Shown piece by piece: positions 1-8,359 of a stretch of DNA of 64,000 nt; positions within the stretch are counted from its first letter, which is position 1, and the number at the start of each line of letters is the position of its first letter. The notes beneath the pieces are model-generated. The model made no database searches and was not told where the DNA came from. It was given only the letters and a program-made list of their open reading frames with translations. Origin of the DNA: Aquimarina agarivorans. GTDB lineage: Bacteria; Bacteroidota; Bacteroidia; Flavobacteriales; Flavobacteriaceae. The position numbers and the translations under genes were made by a program. The stretch is taken from NCBI RefSeq assembly GCF_000218485.1, contig NZ_AFPB01000179.1, forward strand, positions 1 to 64,000, given 5' to 3'.

Positions 1-106
1 TATAATTAAGTTAGTTTTTCTTGTTGAAGTATAAGGTTACCTTAACATTTGTTCGTTTTTTTTAATAAAAATGACGAAAAAATGTGACCTTTTTGCTTAG
101 GAAACT

Positions 107-114
107 TACTTTTG
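107..114 (+). promoter_or_regulatory. Predicted -7 promoter box for uppS-bamA
   Basis: The octamer TACTTTTG matches the Bacteroidota -7 consensus TAnnTTTG and lies 87 bases before the uppS start codon. No -33 TTG at the ideal spacing is obvious, so this rests on the -7 box and its position alone. No upstream gene end is visible in the first 100 bases. Confidence 0.4.
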
Positions 115-200
115 TAGTGTCATTCCAATACGTTTATTCGAATTAGAATGATAATATGTATAATCTTTCAGGAAAATGACCCAATGGAATTGATAATATA

Positions 201-938
201 ATGAGTATAAAAGAACAATTAAATACAAATATCCCAAAGCATGTAGCCATTATAATGGATGGTAACGGACGATGGGCAAAAAATAAAGGTCTTTTACGTG
301 TTTTAGGACATGAAAGTGGTACAAAAACAGTAAATAGAGTTGTGGATGCTTGTCGCGATCTAGGGATATCGTATTTAACTTTGTATGCATTTTCAACAGA
401 AAACTGGAACCGACCAAAATTGGAAGTGGATGCATTAATGCGTTTACTTGTTAAATCGTTAAAAAGAGAATTATCTAATTTTATTGAAGGTGGCATTCGT
501 TTAAATGTTATAGGTAATATAAATGCATTACCTAAAAAGGCGAAAGAAGAACTACTATCGGTAATGGAAAAAACAAAAAAGCTAGATACAGTAGTGTTAA
601 CATTGGCATTAAGTTATGGTTCTAGAGAAGAACTTGTAAATACTGTCCAAGAAATAGCTGAAAAAGCAAAAAATAATTTAATTTCGCCACATTTAATAAC
701 CGAGGACGTTATTAAGAAGCATTTATATACGTATGATATTCCTGATGTCGACTTATTAATTCGTACAAGCGGGGAGCAACGTATAAGTAATTTTTTATTG
801 TGGCAAATAGCTTACGCAGAATTGTATTTTACGCCAGTATTATGGCCTGATTTTAAAGAAGAAGATCTGTATAAAGCATTGTTAAATTATCAACAAAGAG
901 AACGACGATTTGGAAAAACGAGTGAGCAGCTTAGCTAA
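201..938 (+). CDS. uppS: Isoprenyl transferase (undecaprenyl diphosphate synthase)
   Basis: Cytosolic cis-prenyltransferase that condenses IPP onto farnesyl diphosphate to make the C55 lipid carrier for peptidoglycan and O-antigen. The 245-residue protein has the family signature HVAIIMDGNGRWA at residues 14-26, with catalytic Asp20. Near the C-terminus is the Arg-Thr-Ser-Gly-Glu-Gln-Arg-Ile-Ser-Asn block that binds the pyrophosphate and Mg. Length is normal for the family. The ATG at 201 gives the correct N-terminus. The 3' end overlaps the bamA start, implying translational coupling; uppS-bamA-skp is a common Bacteroidota gene order for envelope assembly. Confidence 0.96.
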   Translation: MSIKEQLNTNIPKHVAIIMDGNGRWAKNKGLLRVLGHESGTKTVNRVVDACRDLGISYLTLYAFSTENWNRPKLEVDALMRLLVKSLKRELSNFIEGGIRLNVIGNINALPKKAKEELLSVMEKTKKLDTVVLTLALSYGSREELVNTVQEIAEKAKNNLISPHLITEDVIKKHLYTYDIPDVDLLIRTSGEQRISNFLLWQIAYAELYFTPVLWPDFKEEDLYKALLNYQQRERRFGKTSEQLS

Positions 939-3567
939 AATAGTATTGAACTCAACCTCTATTCAGTATGTAATTACCTTATTTTTTATTTTAAGTTTCG
1001 GGCAGGCTTACAGTCAGGCTGACGCAGCATTTGAAACAAGTAAAAAATATATTCTAGGAAAAATTAAAGTTACAGGATCTACTACGTACAACGAGCAAAC
1101 TATTATTACATACACTGGTTTAAGAACAGGTCAGGAAATTTACTTGCCCGGTGACAAAATTAGTAAAACCATAAAAAAATTATGGGAATTGGGTTTATTT
1201 AAAAATATCAATTTTTATATTACTAAAGTAGAAGATGGAGTTGCTGATATTGAATTAAATATCCAACAAGTTCCCGTGTTAAAAGAAGTACGTATTGAGG
1301 GGGTTACTAAATCAAAAAATCAGGAGTTCATTAAAGATAATAACCTGAATAAAGGAGTAAAAGTAACTGATAATTTAACTACTACTACTAAAAACTATAT
1401 CCGTCGTAACTATCAGGAAAAAGGATTTTTAAACGCTAAAGTACTTGTAAATGTTACTGAGGTAAAAGATACTACAGAAACTAATGAAGTAAATATGTTG
1501 GTTCGCGTAGACAAAGGGGAACGTGTAAAAGTGAATGATATTTTGGTTGAGGGAAATGATAAATTTTCAGATGCTAAAATCAAAAAATTGTTGAAAAAGA
1601 CAAAAAAGAAAGTGCCATTTCGTTTTTGGAAACGTTCAAAATATATTGCCGAAGATTACAAGGAAGACAAAAAGAAAATCATTGAAAAATACAAAGAAAA
1701 AGGGTATCGTGATGCGCGTATTGTTGGCGATTCTATAATAAAAAAAGACGACAATACTATTGATTTGAAATTAACCGTTGAGGAAGGAAGACGTTATTAT
1801 TTTGGAGATATTAGTATTATAGGAAATAGTGTATTTACAGATGAACAAATAGCACGTAAATTAATACTTAAAAAAGGAGATGTGTATAACGGTGTTTTGC
1901 TTGATAAGCGTATAGCTGATAATACCAAGCCCGATGCTGATGATATTACTAATTTATATCAAAATAATGGATATTTCTTTTCAAGGATAAATCCAGTTGA
2001 GGTAAATGTTAAAAATGATACTATTGATTTTGAACTGCGTATTATTGAGGGTAAACTCACTCGTTTTGATAATATTACAGTAACTGGAAACGACAAAACA
2101 AATGACCATGTTGTTCATCGTAATTTGCGTACCAGACCAGGAGAAATTTTCAGTAAAGAAAAAATTATAAGAACATTAAGAGAGCTTGGGCAAACTACTT
2201 TTTTTGATACAGAACAGTTAACACCAAATATCAAAAACCCTGATCCAAATTCCGGGACTGTTGATGTTGAATATTCGGTAGTTGAAAAAGGAGCTAGTCA
2301 ATTTGAATTACAAGGAGGATTTGGAGCTACTGGTTTTATTGGAACTTTAGGACTTCGTTTTAATAATTTTTCTATTGGAAATATTTTTAATAAAGAATCG
2401 TATCGCCCACTACCTTCAGGAGACGGACAAAGTTTAGCTATTCGTGCGCAAGCAGCACAAAATTCAAGAAGATACAGTTTGTCGTTTGTAGAGCCATGGT
2501 TAGGAGGAAAACGACCATATCAATTGTCAGTATCATTTTCGCACATCAAGCAATTTCAGTTCAATTTTCAAACGCGTGAAGTGGATAAGAATCAAAGCTT
2601 TTTGTTAACTGGGGGTAGTATTGGTATAGCTAAACGTTTACGATGGCCAGATGATTATTTTACCCTATCGCAAGCTATTGGATTCAGGCATTATAATTTA
2701 AATAATTTCGGATTTCGTTCATTTTCTTTCGATAACGGGAACGCGAATGATCTGACTTACACGTTTGGTTTAAGTAGGGATAACACCAGTATTAGTCCAA
2801 TTTTTCCAGTAGCAGGTTCAAAATTTTCATTTACAGCTAAAGCCAGTTTACCATATTCATGGTTTGGCAACACTGATTGGAAGGCATTAAGAGATGAAAG
2901 AGGGCAGTTAATAGCATCTCAACAGCAATTAGCACAATCTGGTGCAGCATCTCAAGTTGTCAATAATCGTATTGCCGAAATTGATCAGGAACGTTTTAAG
3001 TTTTTAGAATATTATAAACTAAAGTTTGCTGGTGATTGGTATACAAGCCTACCAAAAAAATTAGTACTACGCTCAGCTTTTGAATTTGGTTTCCTTGGCG
3101 CCTATAATCAAGATAGGGGGGTAATACCATTTGAACGCTTTCAATTGGGAGGAAGTGGTCTTGGAGGAAACAACGGCTTAGCTTCAATTGAAAATGTAGC
3201 ACTTCGTGGATATCCTGATGGAAGAGTATTTTCGCAAGCCACAGTAATTGGAAACAACCAAACCACTGATGCACTGGCAGGTTCAACAATATTCAATAAA
3301 TATACCTTAGAGCTAAGGTATCCTGTAAGTTTAAAACCTGCAGCAACAATTTATGCGTTGGCTTTTATTGAAGGTGGAGCAGCTTATGACAATTTTAGAC
3401 AATTTAATCCGTTTGAATTAAACCGTTCGGCAGGAGCAGGTGTGCGTATATTTATGCCAGCATTTGGCTTGTTAGGTATTGATTTTGCTTGGGGATTTGA
3501 TTCTTTACCAGGCGAAACAAGGCCACACGGACAGGAAGTACATTTTATTTTAGGGCAACAATTTTAA
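910..3567 (+). CDS. bamA: Outer membrane protein assembly factor BamA (Omp85)
   Basis: Central component of the beta-barrel assembly machine in the outer membrane. The 885-residue product has a signal peptide with hydrophobic core around residues 16-30 ending near AYSQA. Several POTRA repeats follow (about residues 45-460, each with a GN or EGN turn), then a C-terminal surface-antigen barrel ending in a terminal Phe (HFILGQQF), the typical BAM recognition signature. No ATG is available: the most likely start is TTG at 910, with GTG at 922 as the alternative, both inside the 3' end of uppS. The overlap of 17-29 bases suggests coupled translation. An insertion of charged residues (KKTKKKVPFRFWKRSKY) lies in the second POTRA region. 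Confidence 0.95.
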   Translation: MEKRVSSLAKIVLNSTSIQYVITLFFILSFGQAYSQADAAFETSKKYILGKIKVTGSTTYNEQTIITYTGLRTGQEIYLPGDKISKTIKKLWELGLFKNINFYITKVEDGVADIELNIQQVPVLKEVRIEGVTKSKNQEFIKDNNLNKGVKVTDNLTTTTKNYIRRNYQEKGFLNAKVLVNVTEVKDTTETNEVNMLVRVDKGERVKVNDILVEGNDKFSDAKIKKLLKKTKKKVPFRFWKRSKYIAEDYKEDKKKIIEKYKEKGYRDARIVGDSIIKKDDNTIDLKLTVEEGRRYYFGDISIIGNSVFTDEQIARKLILKKGDVYNGVLLDKRIADNTKPDADDITNLYQNNGYFFSRINPVEVNVKNDTIDFELRIIEGKLTRFDNITVTGNDKTNDHVVHRNLRTRPGEIFSKEKIIRTLRELGQTTFFDTEQLTPNIKNPDPNSGTVDVEYSVVEKGASQFELQGGFGATGFIGTLGLRFNNFSIGNIFNKESYRPLPSGDGQSLAIRAQAAQNSRRYSLSFVEPWLGGKRPYQLSVSFSHIKQFQFNFQTREVDKNQSFLLTGGSIGIAKRLRWPDDYFTLSQAIGFRHYNLNNFGFRSFSFDNGNANDLTYTFGLSRDNTSISPIFPVAGSKFSFTAKASLPYSWFGNTDWKALRDERGQLIASQQQLAQSGAASQVVNNRIAEIDQERFKFLEYYKLKFAGDWYTSLPKKLVLRSAFEFGFLGAYNQDRGVIPFERFQLGGSGLGGNNGLASIENVALRGYPDGRVFSQATVIGNNQTTDALAGSTIFNKYTLELRYPVSLKPAATIYALAFIEGGAAYDNFRQFNPFELNRSAGAGVRIFMPAFGLLGIDFAWGFDSLPGETRPHGQEVHFILGQQF

Positions 3568-3608
3568 TTTGTGGCACGATTATTTCAATTAATAAAAGAG
3601 AGATACTG

Positions 3609-4397
3609 ATGCGTATAAAAATTTTATCAATAGTAGCATGTTTTTTAAGCGTTGCTACATTTGCACAAAAAGGAGTAAGAATTGGGTATATTGATATGGA
3701 TTACATTTTGGACAATGTAGCAGAATATGGAGAAGCCCAAGGCCAATTGGATAAAAAAGTTCAAGACTGGAAAACTGAAATAGAACTTAGACAAAGTGAA
3801 GTTGAAGATATGAAAGTAGCATTATCCAACGAAAAAGTATTACTAACAAAAGAATTGATTGAGGAGCGGGAAGAAGACATTCGTTTTAAGGAAAAAGAAA
3901 TAATTGATTATCAACAGCAGCATTTTGGACCTCAAGGATATTTAGTTCGTCAAAAAGAACGCTTGGTAAAGCCAATTCAGGATCAGGTTTTTAATGCGGT
4001 GCAAACTATTGCTGAAACAAAAAGATACGATTTTATTTTTGATAAATCAGCAGATGTTGTAATGTTGTACTCCGCTGATCGATATGACATAAGTGATTTA
4101 GTATTACGTAACATAACAAGAGCGGCAAAACGTACTCAAGCGCAGTCAAAAGCTGAAAAAAGAAAGATAGAAAATGATGAAGGAAATACTATTGCGCAGG
4201 ATAAAGAGCTACAAGCCCGTAAGCAAGAGCAAGAAGCAAAGCAGAAAGAAAGAGAGCGTTTGATTGCCGAGAAAAAAGCGGAAAGAGATAAATTAAGACA
4301 ACAAAAAATTAAGGAGTACGAGGAGCGTCGAAATAAATTGTTAGCAGTAAGAAAAAAGAAACGCGATTCGTTACAGGCCTTAAAAAAAAGTAAATAA
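3609..4397 (+). CDS. OmpH/Skp-family periplasmic chaperone, long form
   Basis: Skp-like holdase that protects unfolded outer-membrane proteins in the periplasm before delivery to BamA. The 262-residue protein starts with a signal peptide (residues 1-19, cleavage after TFAQ). The conserved IGYIDMDYIL segment follows, then long charged helices forming the tentacles. The last 90 residues are an extra Lys/Glu/Arg/Gln-rich predicted coiled coil (from about residue 170) absent from the shorter paralogue downstream. It sits 41 bases after bamA and 38 bases before the second copy, consistent with one operon. Family assignment is firm; the role of the C-terminal extension is unknown. Confidence 0.88.
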   Translation: MRIKILSIVACFLSVATFAQKGVRIGYIDMDYILDNVAEYGEAQGQLDKKVQDWKTEIELRQSEVEDMKVALSNEKVLLTKELIEEREEDIRFKEKEIIDYQQQHFGPQGYLVRQKERLVKPIQDQVFNAVQTIAETKRYDFIFDKSADVVMLYSADRYDISDLVLRNITRAAKRTQAQSKAEKRKIENDEGNTIAQDKELQARKQEQEAKQKERERLIAEKKAERDKLRQQKIKEYEERRNKLLAVRKKKRDSLQALKKSK

Positions 4398-4435
4398 ATT
4401 TAAAACAGAAACAAGTATTAATTCAAATTAGTAAA

Positions 4436-4948
4436 ATGAAACAAATAAAAACACTTTTAGTAGCAGTTGCTTTGATTTTTGGAATGAGTAATGTAGCAAG
4501 TGCACAATCTAAAGTTGCTCACATAGCATCTCAAGAATTAGTGAATATTATGCCAGAATATAAAGCTGCTATGGGCGAGCTTGAAAAATTACAAAAAACT
4601 TACGATGCCGAATTCAAAACCATGGCGACTGAGTTGCAAAATAAAGTAAAGCTTTATACCCAAGAAGAGAAAACAAAAACTCAGGAAGAAAATTTAAAAA
4701 GAGCGCAAGAAGTACAGGGAATTGAAAAGTCAGTTGCTGAATACCGTCAAAAAGCGTTAAAAGATTTGCAAACTAAAGAGGTTGAATTATTAAAACCAGT
4801 AATTGAAAAAGCAAGAACTACAGTGCAAAAAGTTGCACGTGAAAAAGGATATAACTATGTGTTAGATTCTACTACAGGTACTGGAGTAATTATGGCTGAC
4901 GGGTATGATTTAATGAATGATGTTAAAAGTGCATTAGGTATTCAGTAG
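4436..4948 (+). CDS. OmpH/Skp-family periplasmic chaperone, short form
   Basis: Second Skp-like chaperone of the operon, 170 residues, close to the usual family length. It has a clear signal peptide (residues 1-23, ending NVASAQ), the conserved start of the body domain (SKVAHIASQELVNIMPEYK), a Lys/Glu-rich helical hairpin, and the returning strand near residues 140-150 (GYNYVLDSTTGTGVI). As a tandem paralogue of the preceding gene it probably works with BamA in outer-membrane protein biogenesis. A strong intrinsic terminator follows 24 bases after the stop codon, closing the uppS-bamA-skp-skp unit. Confidence 0.9.
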   Translation: MKQIKTLLVAVALIFGMSNVASAQSKVAHIASQELVNIMPEYKAAMGELEKLQKTYDAEFKTMATELQNKVKLYTQEEKTKTQEENLKRAQEVQGIEKSVAEYRQKALKDLQTKEVELLKPVIEKARTTVQKVAREKGYNYVLDSTTGTGVIMADGYDLMNDVKSALGIQ

Positions 4949-4971
4949 CCAGTAATAAAAAAAATAAATTT

Positions 4972-5004
4972 AAAAGGTTGTTCTAATTGAACAACCTTTT
5001 TTTT
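4972..5004 (+). terminator. Intrinsic terminator of the uppS-bamA-skp operon
   Basis: The arms AAAGGTTGTTC and GAACAACCTTT form a perfect 11-bp stem around a five-base loop and are followed by a T run. It lies just after the second skp-like gene. Confidence 0.9.
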
Positions 5005-5649
5005 GTAATTTAAATTTAAAAATATTGTCAACAACTGGTTCCAATTTTAAATTTCTTAAATAAAAATTAGATCTTGTTAGGATGAGAAAGAAGCTATTAA
5101 AGTAAGCCCAGATATTAGTATTATTTAAAAGATCTACTCTAAATGGAAATTTAGTATTGATCATGGTTTTTTTTTATTTTCAGATGAAAATCAAACGCAA
5201 TATGAGTTTCGCTTTTTTTTCGATTTACTGAAAATTCGTATTGCGTAGTTATCAGCTTAGTTTAAATTAGGAATCGTCGAATATGCTAAGCTAGTATAGT
5301 TATGCTCTAAGCGTTGAAAGATAAATGGCTTTGGTTAAATTTTTTTGAAAGGAATAATGGGCATGTAAACGAGACAGATGTGAAATTTTATAGGTAAATG
5401 TCATATCATATAAGACGAAGTGGTAAATTACAAAGGATGTTTTGTTCCAGTAAATTCATGTGATCAATAATTTGAATATAACAGATCCTTATAAAAAACT
5501 AAAGTAAATAAACTGTTGGTAGTGTATAACTTGTAAAATTGGAAGTATAAAAGCTTTTAATTTTAATTGAAAAGGTAAGAATATATGGAATCAGATGATT
5601 TTGAAACAAGAGTAATTTTTGAGTATTAAAAATAAGATTAAATAATATA
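5005..5649. other. Intergenic region between skp and murI with a 14-bp stem
   Basis: This 645-base stretch shows no credible coding frame on either strand. The one clear structure is an inverted repeat: CGCAATATGAGTTT at 5196-5209 and AAATTCGTATTGCG at 5232-5245, which pair over 14 bp as RNA with two G-U pairs. No T run follows. The rest is AT-rich sequence with no tRNA-like fold that I could find. Confidence 0.5.
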
Positions 5650-6444
5650 ATGAAAGAACCTATTGGTGTTTTTGATTCAGGGATTGGCGGAACCTCTATA
5701 CTCAAAGAATTAGTAAAACTGTTGCCTAATGAAAATATCATTTATTTGGCTGATAGTGCCAATGCACCGTACGGGCAAAAAAACCCAGAACAAATTGTAG
5801 CCTTATGTAAAAAAAATGTGTCGTTTTTACTGAAAAAAGGATGCAAATTAATTGTGGTTGCTTGTAATACGGCTACTACTAATGCAATATCAGAGCTTAG
5901 GAGTAGTTACTCGGTACCTTTTGTAGGAATTGAGCCAGCAATAAAACCAGCTGCGCTAGGAACTAAAACTAAAGCTATTGGCATATTAGCCACAAAAGGA
6001 ACGTTGAGTAGCGCATTATTTGCAAAAGCGTCCGATAGTTACGGGCAAAATACCGAAATTATTGAAGTAATAGGAAAAGGCCTGGTAGAATATATTGAGG
6101 CAGGTGATTTTGATAATCCCAATTTAGAGATTTTGCTAAAAAAATACATTCAGCCTATGATACATAATCACGTGGACTATTTAGTGTTAGGTTGTAGTCA
6201 TTATCCTTTTTTAGTCCCATTACTGACTAAAATTTTACCTCAGAATGTTAAAATAATTGATTCAGGAGCTGCAGTGGCTAGACAAACACGTGTTGTTTTG
6301 AAGAAGAAGTGCATTGCGAATACTTCAAATAAAGTAGGTGAAATAATGTTTTATACTAACAGTAAGGCAAATACATTAGCGGAAATAGTTAAAAATCACT
6401 TTAAAAACTATAAAATTGAGGCTATTAAAACCTATACATCGTAG
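5650..6444 (+). CDS. murI: Glutamate racemase
   Basis: Cytosolic cofactor-independent enzyme interconverting L- and D-glutamate for peptidoglycan. The 264-residue protein has the N-terminal GVFDSGIGG motif (residues 6-14). Both catalytic cysteines are present: Cys72 in VVACNTATTN and Cys182 in VLGCSHYPF. These are the two-base catalytic thiols of the Asp/Glu racemase family. Length is typical. It follows the envelope-assembly operon but is separated by a terminator and 645 bases, so it is probably transcribed alone. The ATG at 5650 places the start exactly at the conserved N-terminus. Confidence 0.96.
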   Translation: MKEPIGVFDSGIGGTSILKELVKLLPNENIIYLADSANAPYGQKNPEQIVALCKKNVSFLLKKGCKLIVVACNTATTNAISELRSSYSVPFVGIEPAIKPAALGTKTKAIGILATKGTLSSALFAKASDSYGQNTEIIEVIGKGLVEYIEAGDFDNPNLEILLKKYIQPMIHNHVDYLVLGCSHYPFLVPLLTKILPQNVKIIDSGAAVARQTRVVLKKKCIANTSNKVGEIMFYTNSKANTLAEIVKNHFKNYKIEAIKTYTS

Positions 6445-6562
6445 TAAATTACTTACTATTATAAATTTTAACATTTTAAAATTCGTTTAAATGCAAAAAT
6501 AATCGCTATATTGCACCATGCTTAGTAAGGAACTGGGTGTTAGTAACTTAATATTTGTGATT

Positions 6563-6796
6563 ATGAAATCAATTTTATTTGTTTTGTTTTTAGGCTTTGG
6601 AATGTCAGCATTTGCAGCAAACACAGCTACTAAGAATCATTTGTCTCTTGAGTTGAATACGGTGATTTTGAAAGATGATTTTCTTCAAAAGGCAAATAAA
6701 TCAGATAAAAATGAAGTTACTTACCAATCTTACTATGCATTTGAATGGTTGTATAGAGATTCCCCCTTTATAAAAAAGCTAATCGTATTAGCTTAA
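6563..6796 (+). CDS. Small secreted protein of unknown function
   Basis: Unrecognised 77-residue product. I chose the ATG at 6563 rather than 6518 because it begins a textbook signal peptide (MKSILFVLFLGFGMSAFA, cleavage near residue 18); the upstream 15 codons look like leader. The mature part is about 59 residues, polar, with an aromatic cluster (YQSYYAFEWLYRDSP) near the C-terminus and no cysteines. A strong terminator follows 28 bases after the stop, so it is an independent small transcript. No homologue comes to mind and no function is offered. Confidence 0.65.
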   Translation: MKSILFVLFLGFGMSAFAANTATKNHLSLELNTVILKDDFLQKANKSDKNEVTYQSYYAFEWLYRDSPFIKKLIVLA

Positions 6797-6823
6797 GTTA
6801 AATTAGTGAAGTTAGTTTGTGAG

Positions 6824-6852
6824 TAAGCCCGTAAGTTTTACGGGCTTTTTTG
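6824..6852 (+). terminator. Intrinsic terminator of the small secreted-protein gene
   Basis: The arms AAGCCCGTAA and TTACGGGCTT form a stem of about 10 bp with a tiny loop, followed by a T run. Confidence 0.88.
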
Positions 6853-6896
6853 TACTATTAATTTACCAACGCAAAGATTTTAAAAAGTCTATTTAT

Positions 6897-6904
6897 TAAC
6901 TTTG
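6897..6904 (+). promoter_or_regulatory. Predicted -7 promoter box for the Nfu-type scaffold gene
   Basis: TAACTTTG is an exact match to TAnnTTTG, 18 bases before the ATG at 6923 and downstream of a terminator, so a new transcript is expected here. No clear -33 TTG is visible. Confidence 0.5.
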
Positions 6905-6922
6905 TATAAAGTTTAAATAACA

Positions 6923-7849
6923 ATGAAAAAATATAGCATAAAAGTTGTACCTACTTCACATGATAGCATTATCAAATTTGAGGCAAATTACTTTTTAACA
7001 CAACATATAAGTTACGAGTTTGAAAATATTGAAGAAGCTAAAATTTCTCCATTGGCGCAACAATTGTTTCATTTGCCTTTTGTTAAGCAAATTTTTATTG
7101 CACAAAACTTTGTAGCTATTAATAAATATGATATTGTTGAATGGGCTGATGTGCAAAGAGAGGTTGCAGCTCAAATAGAAGCGTATTTAAATGAAGGAAG
7201 GTCTGTTATTGAAGCTGCAGATGCGGCTCCAAAAAAAGTACCTGTTACCGTGTATGCGGAAAGTACACCAAATCCTTCGGTGCAAAAATTTGTAGCAAAT
7301 AAAAAATTAGTACTTCAAACTTTAGAATTCAAAAATATAGATGAAGCCATAAATGCACCCTTGCCTACAGCTTTGTTTAATTTTCCATTTGTTAAGGAGG
7401 TGTTTTTAGATGATAATTACGTTTCCATTACCAAATATGAACGAGTGGAGTGGAATGACATTTCAAATGAAATTCGTGAATTTTTACGAGACTACCTGGA
7501 GCAAGGAAAGGATGTGGTAGATGAAGCGTATTTTAAAAATTCAGCTTCTACAGAAGCTACATCGGTAGACAACAATGCATCACCTTCGGTAATGGATGAA
7601 AATCTGGATGAAGTTTCAAAGCAAATCATTACAATTATTGATGAGTATGTTAAGCCTGCGGTAGCCAGCGATGGTGGAAATATTCAATTTCAGGAGTACG
7701 ATCCTTCTACCCAAAAGGTAGCGGTTATATTACAAGGAGCATGCAGCGGATGCCCATCTTCTACTTTTACATTAAAAAATGGAATCGAAAATATGCTGAA
7801 AGAAATGTTGCCTGGAAAAATAGCTTCAGTAGAAGCTATAAATGGCTAA
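6923..7849 (+). CDS. NifU-family Fe-S scaffold with tandem Nfu N-terminal domains
   Basis: Likely cytosolic iron-sulfur carrier or scaffold delivering clusters to apo-proteins. The 308-residue protein has two consecutive Nfu_N-type domains (about residues 1-95 and 105-200). Both share the pattern in which a strand is followed by PxAxxLFxxPFVKxxFxxxxxVxIxKY. A linker leads to a C-terminal NifU domain (about 225-305) with the cluster-binding CSGCPSS motif (CxxC). Tandem Nfu_N domains are, as far as I recall, common in this lineage. The dodecin gene follows 113 bases downstream. Confidence 0.9.
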   Translation: MKKYSIKVVPTSHDSIIKFEANYFLTQHISYEFENIEEAKISPLAQQLFHLPFVKQIFIAQNFVAINKYDIVEWADVQREVAAQIEAYLNEGRSVIEAADAAPKKVPVTVYAESTPNPSVQKFVANKKLVLQTLEFKNIDEAINAPLPTALFNFPFVKEVFLDDNYVSITKYERVEWNDISNEIREFLRDYLEQGKDVVDEAYFKNSASTEATSVDNNASPSVMDENLDEVSKQIITIIDEYVKPAVASDGGNIQFQEYDPSTQKVAVILQGACSGCPSSTFTLKNGIENMLKEMLPGKIASVEAING

Positions 7850-7962
7850 ACTATTGTTGTGGTTAAAATTTTTGTGATATGAACTTGTTATAGCGTAATT
7901 ATTGTCATACTTTTAATTATTAATCAATTATTTTATTAATTCTTTTAAAAATATAAAAAATT

Positions 7963-8166
7963 ATGGCAGTATTAAAAGTTATTGAAGTTTTAGCAAACTC
8001 AGATAAAAGTTGGGAAGATGCAACACGTAAGGCAGTAAAACACGCCTCAAAATCAGTAAAAAATATTCGTTCAGTTTATGTGAATGAACAAAATGCCACA
8101 GTTGATGATGATGGTGAGGTTAAAGAATTCAGAGTAAATGTTAAAATTACTTTTGAAGTAAAATAA
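7963..8166 (+). CDS. Dodecin family flavin-binding protein
   Basis: A 67-residue protein with the full dodecin fold pattern: an N-terminal strand (VLKVIEVLANS), the SWEDATRKAVKHA helix, a central strand (IRSVYVNEQNATVDD) and a final strand (EFRVNVKITFEV). Dodecins assemble as hollow dodecamers that store or buffer flavins or related ligands. The aromatic residue usually stacking on the isoalloxazine is not obvious in the central strand, which carries Tyr instead of Trp, so ligand identity is open. A strong terminator follows. Confidence 0.9.
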   Translation: MAVLKVIEVLANSDKSWEDATRKAVKHASKSVKNIRSVYVNEQNATVDDDGEVKEFRVNVKITFEVK

Positions 8167-8296
8167 AGCCAAGGTCGTATTCAAGTGGTTAGTATCAAAA
8201 AAATTTTTACTAGCAAATTGAGTAAGTAAATGGTATATAACATTTCTTATTTGAAATAATATTTAGTTAACTTATAGTATTTTTCAAATAATATAA

Positions 8297-8335
8297 AAGC
8301 ATACTGACTATGTCAGTATGCTTTTATATTTTTAT
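8297..8335 (+). terminator. Intrinsic terminator after dodecin
   Basis: AAAAGCATACTGAC and GTCAGTATGCTTTT form a perfect 14-bp stem with a three-base loop, followed by T-rich sequence. Confidence 0.92.
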
Positions 8336-8359
8336 ATCTTATTCTAAATAAAGAAATCT

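Noticed and set aside
5005-5649. tRNA or small ORF in the murI upstream gap
   Set aside because: No cloverleaf pattern or T-loop consensus was seen, and the frames are short and low quality.
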